Source of the DNA: Diprion similis
Taxonomy: Eukaryota; Arthropoda; Insecta; Hymenoptera; Diprionidae
Length of the DNA stretch: 64,000 nucleotides
NCBI RefSeq assembly: GCF_021155765.1
Contig: NC_060108.1
Coordinates: forward strand, 23,213,025 to 23,277,024
Direction of reading: 5' to 3'
In this document: one piece after another, positions 55,801-64,000 of the stretch
How positions within the stretch are numbered: the first letter of the stretch is position 1
How the letters are laid out: each line of letters opens with the position of its first letter
Position numbers and translations under genes: made by a program
Notes under the pieces: model-generated
Seen by the model: only the letters and a program-made list of their open reading frames with translations
What the model was told of the DNA's origin: nothing
The model's database searches: none

Positions 55801-57517
55801 CACAACATATTGTATTGTATTGTACTGTTGCATTAGAAAAGGATGTGGATCACACCTCAATTAATGCATTATTTTTTCTTCTTAAAATTGATAATAGGTA
55901 CCTGAAAAATGTATTTCCAAAAGCTGATGAAACAATTCTGCTTGACATTTTGGAACAAAGTGATAACAATGTACAAAAGGCATCAGAAAAACTAATCGAG
56001 CTCGGATACGAGAAGCGCAGCCCCACTGGCCCCTCCAAATCATCATTGAAGAAGCAAACAGATGAACAAGTAATTTTCAATTCAATTTATTATAAGAATA
56101 ATATTTTTATTCCATTCATGCTACTTAATTTTCAATATCTAATTTTTTTTTTTATATAAAAGATGAAGCTTCTTAATCAGAATCTTTTCAGGAATATGCC
56201 CTCAAATGTATGATGAAGTTTTTGTTTTCAGAATCGTACTGAACAAACAGTGCCAACTCCTCCCCCACGAATGAGGAGCCTTGAGGAAAAGAATAAGAGT
56301 AAGTAGCTTTCTGTACTGTCCTGGATCACTTTTCTAGAAAATTGTTTCTACTTAATTTAGATTCAAATAATATTATTAAACGATTTTTGTGTAACAATAT
56401 ATCGTTGTTATTTAAATATATCATCTGTGTTTATGGAAAGATAATGTGCAGTAATAGAGTAATTGCTAATGTTTAATTCTTGTCTACACATATAAATATA
56501 TACTTTTGTCACTGTAGTGAAAATGCGTTTGATGGATAAATATAAAGCTGTTCCGGACAAAGTCATAATGTTGGCAATGGACAGTGTTGATTATGACGAA
56601 GAGAGGGCAATTCATATCTTAGATATAATGATGGCCGAAGAAGCTACACAGACACCTCGAACATCGAGTGGACACAGGTATTTGAAATATCATCTGATCT
56701 ACTTGTTATAAAAATACATAGTAGTTTTTTTCCATTAGTTACAAGAAAAGCACTACGCTAAGTTCTATATCTTGAGTTAAAGAAGAACGTTTGGTTCTGA
56801 ATATAAATTGTTCACTATACATATAAATACTTAACAGCAATCGCAGTGACGAACAAAAAAGCAGTGCGCCAATAACTGAAGCTATAAAGTTGACGGCATC
56901 GCCAATTAAACAAATCAAGTATCCAAACTTAGAGAAGACAAAACGTTCTAAAAATAGAATTGATACACCAAAGTGAGTATATTTATGCAGTTTGAATCTT
57001 CGAGTAGCCTCTGATATATTATGGAAGGAACATTATATAGAATACCATAAAATCCTTCCAGAATATCTCGTGGAACTAGCACGACGGAAGATAAAGAGTA
57101 CAAGTCTCCTTACTTGACTAGACCTACCGGACCCAATCCAGATTTCAGAAAAGGACCCAATGACAATTTCTTATTGTGAGTACAAAACGTTTTTTTTGTA
57201 TGCATCTTAGTTACCCGTCTTCAGTGGTTCATCATGCATTATGACAAATTCTGCACGTCATATTAAGTATTAATTATTATAAATTTACCTACTCCAGGGC
57301 TGATTATATGCCTTGGGCAGGTCCGGATGCATCGCTCTTAATATCTGAGACTAGTAGGTCATTGGCAGTTGGTCCTAACCGTGCATTGGTAAGAGGAAGC
57401 TGCGCAAAAGGAGTTGGGCCAAATTCTGCTTTTAGCAAAGGTCCAATGCGAGGACTAGCTCAAGGTTCTATATATTCTCAACGAAATGCTGCTAATACAG
57501 AGAGTCGAGGCAAATGA
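49848..57517 (+). CDS. WW and multi-CUE domain protein of unknown function
   Basis: Eleven exons join in frame: 49848-49921, 50460-50607, 51623-51748, 52432-52631, 53867-54076, 55898-56069, 56232-56298, 56518-56677, 56838-56972, 57062-57175, 57298-57517, giving 541 residues. An N-terminal WW domain (about 10-41) has both tryptophans (W14, W37) and the closing proline (P40), split by intron 1. A CUE-like ubiquitin-binding fold (about 161-202) shows the MFP motif at 168-170; a second (about 253-295) has VFP (258-260) and ends KASEKLIELGY; a third UBA/CUE-like helix bundle spans about 333-376. The C terminus is rich in Gly-Pro pairs (TRPTGPNPDF, PWAGPD, VGPN). This suggests an adaptor linking proline-rich partners to ubiquitinated proteins. 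I do not recognise the family name. Exon 3's acceptor (gacaacag) and exon 5's donor (gttcct) are weak. Confidence 0.85.
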
Positions 57518-58076
57518 AACATATTTAATTGCTTTTTTTGAATCAGTACAGTACCGAAATATAAAATTTATATTCATATAATGCGTTGTAGTAAATACTC
57601 AGTGGTTTTGAAGAGAAATTCAGTTACAGGCATTACTTATTTGTAATTGAAACTTCATTGATATCTTCACACCAAAGAATGAAACCATACATTACTTTGA
57701 ACAAGTTCTGTTGCTTCATGTTTGCCATAAGAATTATATTTTGATAGCGATTAATTTTTTAGAGAACAAATTTTATTCCTACCTATAATTATGTAATATT
57801 TTTATTTGAGCTTATCAATTATTTTATAATATTTATAATGATAACAGTAATCTCACGCTTGCATATAAAACTTGGCATAGATTTTTCTGTTATAATGCAG
57901 TTTTGCAAATTTTGTATACTATAGTTTTATATTTTTCAAATTTCCACTTTGTTACGTTATTGTTATTACTTATGTTGAAACTTATTAAAGGATGATTTAT
58001 TTACAGGTTGTTATGTGCGTTATTATTCTGCATAGTATCGTTTCAAATGTATTTGTGATTGTAGAGAATAACAACC

Positions 58077-58082
58077 AATAAA
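58077..58082 (+). promoter_or_regulatory. Candidate poly(A) signal of the WW-CUE gene
   Basis: AATAAA about 560 bases after the stop codon, followed by tcttgctacatt. Other A-rich hexamers nearby make the true site uncertain. Confidence 0.4.
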
Positions 58083-61000
58083 TCTTGCTACATTCAAGTT
58101 ATAAAAATGTATAAACAGCTTAGATAGCATTATGTAGTTCGAATGTACGTGCTTAGTGTACTAATGTTGAAAAAAAAGACTAGCCAGTAACAAATGTATC
58201 ATTTTAAAAGACTTATACCGATTCGATGGATATAAATGATTTGAGATTAGAATTTGTCGCATCAGCAGATTTCTAAAGCCTGAAACCCAACTTGTGAATC
58301 TCAGTTATAAGCCAAAGCATAAGTTAGAATAATTTATGGGTGTAGGAGAAATAGAATCTTCCAACTAGTATCAGATAATAATATTTTCTCATGTTTCAGG
58401 CCTCACGTTACACTTTTATCAAGTTTTGCTACTTGTTGCGAATGTAAGACAGCTTCTAGACATATACGTACATGTATACATATCTACAGTATTCAGTAAA
58501 AAATTTGTAAAGATAAACTTCGGTATTGTAAATCTGCACTCGAATATTTTTCGTGCCCGTACTATTGACATTGCCAATTATGAATCAGTGAGGTCTGCAA
58601 AGACAAATGAGACTGTTGGAAGATATTAGTTGTATATTCGTAATCAAGTGAGAATAAAATCCCTCCTTTAAATTGTATGAAAACTTCGTAAGGAAGTAAT
58701 GTGTTCTTTACAATTTCATTTTTTTGCTGCATCAGTAATACTTCCCCAAGTTGCAAATAGTTAAATGAAATCAAAAAATTAGTCGAAGTCATTGGAATCG
58801 CTATTAATTCCTATTAAATTAGATAAATCTTGTAACCTTGCTATGGTCGAATTTGTATGACTTCTAGTAACTTTTACCTGATTGTTACATAAAATTTTGC
58901 GTACAGGATTGAAATATAGTTAGGATAAGACGTCCATTTATGTGTAATGCAGGCAATCTACATTCTAGATGATCCCATCCAATGTTTAATATTAATTATG
59001 AATTGAAAATTTTCTATTTTGCCAATACATGCATGAATCTGATTGTTATATAGATAAAAAAATGTCCTGTTATTTATGAGGAGGGAAGTGATGCGTAATA
59101 CTACATGTGAAACGAATTGTGCCATAGCTAAAATGATGAAGAGGTATTTTTCTTATCTTGATCCAAATATAGTCCTGCCTTCAGAAAACTTAATATACAA
59201 TATTTGTATATGAATACTGAATATGATAAATAGGGAGGGCTGTGGTTGAAATGTTAGTAGCTCAGAGCTATTTTTATAGCTTATTCATTTTTGATGGAAC
59301 TAAGATGGGCGAAATAATATATTTTGACTATGTATTTACGTACTATTGCATACGGCTAAGTATATAATGATGTGGGATGGTTCTTGATCTTAGCGTTATT
59401 CTTAATAAGTGTCTGCAAGGATGTAACTTTCCTTCTCTATACAATCTAAATTATTATGTTACTACATATTGAGATAACTCAACGGGTTAATATTGTAATA
59501 CGTAGTTTCATTTTGTTGAAGCGCATCAGTTTGTTTAAAAAAACTCCAAAATACTTTATTTACAGCAAATGAATAGGTCACAATCTTCACATTGATTGGC
59601 AAACGCCCCACATTTTATGTACCTACGCCAAGCTCCCTAAATAACTAATGATTAGAATATAAATACATTATAGTCTCATGTAGCTGTATTTCCTTAAAAT
59701 TTAATATGAAGAACATTGTGATCGTATGGAAAAAGATATGATTCTAAATATTATTGGCTCTTGTGTTTTAAATCTTGTTAGTTGAAATACGCAACTATAA
59801 ACTGGTGCAATAATAACATCATTTGAAATAACAATAGATTGATAAATATGAAAATTATGTGGAATTTGTAATAATTCGTCTTGTATCATCAGTATAAATG
59901 TTTGTTAAATTGTAAAGTTGAGTTTTGTCAACATTATGTATTTTACTTAATTGGTATGTATCATTTTTCTGAATAATCTTTTAAATGTTTACTCACATAG
60001 ACAAGAAATGCGTGAGAAGATTTCTCTCAGCTGCCATTGTGACGATCCATGGTGGATCTTTTAAACAATTTTGGAGTCAGGTAGATTATTTAATACTTCT
60101 TAGGAAATATGAAAGTCAACAGATCGAGCTAAATGATAAGTGATAAACTACAAACAGTAAACGTTTATCAAGGATAAGAAGCAAGAAAGTACTAGTACCA
60201 AAATGTTGTATTCTAGTATGTTTTACAATATTATTGATTAGCATAATTGAACAAATCACTAAATCTGTAGCAATAAATCGCAGAGATTTAAATGTCTGCA
60301 TTTGTACCACAGTTATCAATGGTCAAAGATAATTGTATTTAGTTGTATACCTATACATATCTGTGCAATAAAAAAAACTATTTAATCACATATACACAAT
60401 CCTATCATCTTCTATTACAAAATTTTTATATAATTTTACTTTCCACTTTTTGAAAATTGTTTGATAGTGTTTACAATTATAAGAACCACTCTTTACTGTA
60501 GAAAATAAGACGATGGATAGGATTGAACAATAATTAATATATCTGAACGTGATTTGTAACTCTTTTATTGATTTGGCATATTGTTGCAGTGCTTACTGAT
60601 TCTTCATTACAAACAATTAATTCTGCCATTTGCTTTTGATGACTTAATGCGAAGATATGAAATCTAATAACATACAGTTAAGTTTCTCGTTTTAACTCTA
60701 AAAGACAGCCATTATTATTCGAGTCAAGAGATTATAAATATATAACGTTAGTGATGCATCTATTTACTACAAAACTTACAATGACTGATATTAAAGATAA
60801 TTACGTCGAGAACGTAGAATTGTTATAAGAGACACATGTAAATTGACAATAGAGTCAAAATAGTTCAAACAAAACTTGTCGCAAGAATATACATCTATTC
60901 TACTTAAATATAAATAAATGCTGATAATTTTTTATGGATACTTTTAAATGTGAGTTGCTGTAGATGCATCTATAAACGACCGAGGCATTATTTATATTAG

Positions 61001-61223
61001 GTATCTCTTTGAATCCTATATTCTACATAATTTTCTGTAGATGGAGAAGACTATTCATCATCAAACGGCTGAAACATAATATCGACTTGTTTTTCTAAAC
61101 TAACAGTAAAATTGAATAAAGTGGCAATGTACAAGGATTTTTTAATTTAAAAGTTATCAATATTCCATGAATGTATGATCTTGTCAAAATTTTTGATAGG
61201 AATATATATGACTCAGCTTATTT
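58083..61223. other. AT-rich stretch between convergent genes
   Basis: Three kilobases with no supported gene, between the 3' ends of the WW-CUE gene (plus) and TRMT112 (minus). Short frames at 58426-58629, 59701-59889 and 60116-60319 have no recognisable content; part may be extended 3' UTR. Confidence 0.5.
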
Positions 61224-62003
61224 CTACACTTCATCTTCATTGAGTAACATATTGGGGATTCCGTCATTTATTGGAAACTTTCTTCCTGACTCAGGGCACA
61301 GCAAGTCGCCATTTATCACTTCAACTTCCAACAAAATGTGGTGGACTTTTTTAAGGAAATCTTCATTTTCTTCAAAGTCTTCAACCAGTGTCTGTGGTAG
61401 CTCACCAACATGACCAATCTATAAAAGTGAGTAGTCATCAATTTAATTTTGCAAACTATTGATTTTTCTCCTACAATAATTCACTGAAAAAGGCTCTCAA
61501 GTCAAATTTGTCTCTAGTAAATTCGTAGTCACATGTATAGTATTGTTGTTTACTATAAAAAATTCAGCACGATTGAAGATAAGGAAGAGATTATTGCCTG
61601 TGTCTAAATGTATTGATCGTTGCGTTGTTTATGCATGTGAGAACTTATTTAATAGCAAGTTTCGAGCTAATCTTGCTTTAGTTTATTAATGAATTGGTGA
61701 CCTACGCTCTCAGCTGCTTTCCACAGGGTGACCCAATCTAATTTGGGAATAATTCTGGCGATGAATTCGGAGTTGAAATCAACTTCTGAGACCTTGATAT
61801 CCTTGGCCTGGAATGAAATTAATCGTGTGAAGGTTTTGAAATGAGGGTTAATGTGGTGCTTATGGGTTTCATAACCTCACAAATGTACCGCATTCGTTTC
61901 AGGATCATCGAAGCTGTTTTCTTACCACAATTGCTAAAGGGTATCCTACTGTAACGCCTTTCAAACATTTTGACGTCAACATGTTATGCGTTAACAGCTT
62001 CAT
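61224..62003 (-). CDS. Trmt112: TRMT112, activator subunit of RNA and protein methyltransferases
   Basis: TRM112 is the obligate small partner that stabilises several SAM methyltransferases acting on tRNA, 18S rRNA and release factor eRF1. Three minus-strand exons join in phase 0: 62003-61926, 61807-61706, 61418-61224, giving 124 residues against 125 in human. Diagnostic segments are the opening MKLLTHNML, then EFIARIIPKLDW, VHHILLEVEVINGDLLCPES and the closing GIPNMLLNEDE. The C-terminal CPESGR stretch belongs to the Trm112p domain. The start is the conserved MKLLTHN methionine. Promoter probably lies within 62.0-62.5 kb. Confidence 0.96.
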
Positions 62004-63399
62004 TTCTGTTCAGGCTTACTTAAAACTAACACGCTGGAAAAAGTTGACACGAATTGCAGACGGTCACACCGTTATTTTGACATGTGTGTATGTGTCGTCT
62101 GTCGATAAAAATCGAAACGTTTTACTTTGAGATCCTCTGACGGACATTTCCATAACCAAAGCGTGAATTCTTATTTTGCATGTAGCGCTTATTCATGAAG
62201 AACGGTAAAAGTTGACTTTTCCGAGAGCGCGAGACTCTGGTTTTTGAAACAAGTATTATGTATGTGATTAAACATCCATAAAGTTCCACGTTTGTGAAAC
62301 CATGAATTGCGAGATTCTCGCTGCTTAAAATCTGAAATCATATCAGTATTTTTCAAATAAAATATTTCATCGCATTCGCGTTATAAGGCTGTACAAGACT
62401 CACAGATTCCATTGCAAGTTTGATTGTTTGTGACTCAGACTGTAGAATCAGTTTCACATCCACGCAACAGTGGGAGTGAATAATGGATTGCTCCTATTCT
62501 TCGAGTGGTTTTACTTTACTCTAGTTGTTATCACTAAGGTTAGGTTGCGGATCACAAACTGTTAAATTGGTTCAACGATATTATAAAATTTTATGAACAG
62601 TGTGAATAAAATTTGTACGTTAAAAATCAAACAACTCGAAGAGATGTAAAGATGATTTGGGCTGTGTAAAGTAACATAAGTAAACATACATATAATACTC
62701 GCTCTAAAAATCGACGGACTTTCTCAATTTGGTTTGTGAAGTGTTTGATGTTCCACTGACAGCCACATCATCTGGCCTTGATGATAAAAATGTGTAATCA
62801 GTTGTGAGGTGTATTGAGTTTATTGCTTATCGTGCTTCTGCACCATCTGGCAAGATACAGACTGGTAAATTTATACCTAAATATCTCAGAAATTCGTCAC
62901 AAGAATTATATTATATTCAACGTTATTTCGAAACCTTATGCTGTTCCGTTATACCATTGTCATTGTTTTCCGAAAAATTATTAGTTGCCTCACGAAGGGA
63001 AAAAATTCTCGTAGAAACAAGCACTAGTAAAGCACTACCGCCCAAAAACAATAATAGATATCAGTGTGATAAGTAAAAATTGAAATACAATAATAATCGA
63101 ACTAACAATAATAAGAATTGGTTAAACCATCAAATTAGGTGAATACTTACTGTACATAATAATAATGGTAATCATAATAATAAGATCAACAGGCTTGAGA
63201 AGACGTTAAAGAGTTACACACTAAGAAATTGAAATTTGCATTTGAAGTTAAAAATCTTCAACGTAGACAGTAACATATATCGAATAATTACAGTTTCAAC
63301 TTGAATACGTTTGGATCCAAATCATCGCAAAACTATGCCCTATCATTTTCTGAAAGTGTTGATATCTTGACAACAGAAAATAGAAAGTGATCAACTAAA
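62004..63399. other. Intergenic stretch between divergent genes
   Basis: No gene is supported. The open frame at 62804-63076 has no recognisable domain and poor coding character. The stretch should hold the TRMT112 promoter (left) and that of the gene starting at 63400 (right). Confidence 0.45.
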
Positions 63400-63521
63400 A
63401 TGGCTCATGCTGCATTGATACGTGGAATCCTACTCTTTGGATGCGCTTTCATATCAATAGTAAAAGCTTCTGAGGATGACCCCATTGAGTACATGAGCAA
63501 GGAGGAACGAGAAGCGCTAAA
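63400..63521 (+). CDS. First coding exon of a secreted or ER protein, cut by the window end
   Basis: An ATG in the context ctaaaATGG opens 40 codons plus two bases ending at a clear donor (gtgagt at 63522). The peptide has a basic-poor start, a hydrophobic core (IRGILLFGCAFISIV) and a likely signal-peptidase site near VKASE, followed by an acidic stretch and KEEREALK. This is a typical signal peptide plus the start of a mature protein entering the secretory pathway. The rest lies beyond the window. The charged KEERE segment would be compatible with an ER-luminal enzyme such as an EDEM-type mannosidase, but that is a guess. Confidence 0.6.
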
Positions 63522-64000
63522 GTGAGTATTTATATTTGGCATGAGTTATTACTCCTCTCATTATCCGAACAGATTTACATAATATTTTGTCTATGGGCTT
63601 TTTAACGGAAAATTTCTATCACCGTTACTCAGAAGAAGGTAAATATCGTAGAGGAGTAATGAAATATTCATAGCAGTTATTTATTCACGTTAAACACTGT
63701 ATTTGAAGTTTTTCTTGAACCATTAAGAAAATTTATACTCAAAACTTTAGGCAGCAGTGAAGTATTTCCTATTTGTTAACTTGGCCTTTTAAATTTCTGG
63801 ACAGACAAAAATCAACGAATTTTTCTGTATTTGGCAACTAGATGATACGATAATTCAAAACGGGGGACTTTTCAAGGTTTATTCCAGCATTACTATCACT
63901 TTTCTGATGGTCGATTTTTTATTGATGTAAAGGTCAAGCAACTTTCTTAACTGTAAACAGTCAATACTTATTATCCTCACGGTTCGCAAATACTTATATC
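63522..64000 (+). other. Start of intron 1 of the partial secreted-protein gene
   Basis: AT-rich sequence following the gtgagt donor, with no coding feature and no obvious acceptor before the edge. Confidence 0.5.

Noticed and set aside
61171-61413. Plus-strand 80-codon frame
   Set aside because: It is the antisense of TRMT112 exon 3.
62804-63076. 90-codon plus-strand frame
   Set aside because: No domain, no splice signals at the ends and composition like the flanks.

Overview
The window is eukaryotic nuclear DNA from an insect, most likely a hymenopteran such as a sawfly or wasp (order inferred, not proven). It is AT-rich, has spliceosomal introns with GT-AG ends throughout, carries many microsatellites, and every recognisable gene is a conserved animal protein. 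No bacterial, plasmid or viral gene was seen.

Layout. (1) 1-2.1 kb, minus strand: the 5' coding part of loquacious (dsRBD1 and dsRBD2); the gene runs off the left edge. (2) 2.1-8.6 kb: mostly non-coding, with a plus-strand set of spliced-looking exons (about 4.9-5.6 kb), a 0.5-kb tandem array of about 20 splice-acceptor-like units (7.77-8.29 kb) and a short hairpin. (3) 8.66-13.4 kb, plus: the complete 15-exon XPB/ERCC3 (haywire) helicase gene. (4) 15.57-16.77 kb, plus: an intronless ceramide glucosyltransferase. (5) 16.8-31.8 kb: a 15-kb AT-rich stretch with no gene I can support, holding microsatellites and a 652-bp perfectly arranged foldback element. (6) 31.9-36.2 kb, plus: a ZER1/ZYG11-family substrate receptor. 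(7) 36.5-37.5 kb: a second, related foldback element. (8) 39.2-42.9 kb, plus: a TTF1/Reb1-like Myb protein, convergent with (9) 43.3-45.0 kb, minus: UCH37/UCHL5. (10) 45.6-48.4 kb, plus: a HIG1-domain mitochondrial protein with an upstream hairpin carrying an NRF1-like palindrome. (11) 49.8-57.5 kb, plus: an 11-exon WW + multi-CUE protein of unknown function. (12) 61.2-62.0 kb, minus: TRMT112. (13) 63.4 kb, plus: the first exon of an unrecognised secreted or ER protein cut by the right edge.

The genes form no operon or single pathway. They are housekeeping genes of RNA silencing, transcription/repair, sphingolipid synthesis, ubiquitin biology (ZER1, UCH37 and probably the WW-CUE protein), mitochondria and methyltransferase support. 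The most interesting non-gene structures are the tandem 3'-splice-site array, the two foldback elements sharing a sequence module, a possible intronically polyadenylated two-dsRBD loqs isoform, and the spliced short-ORF transcript at 5 kb. All exon joins below were checked for reading-frame continuity by hand; none was checked against RNA.
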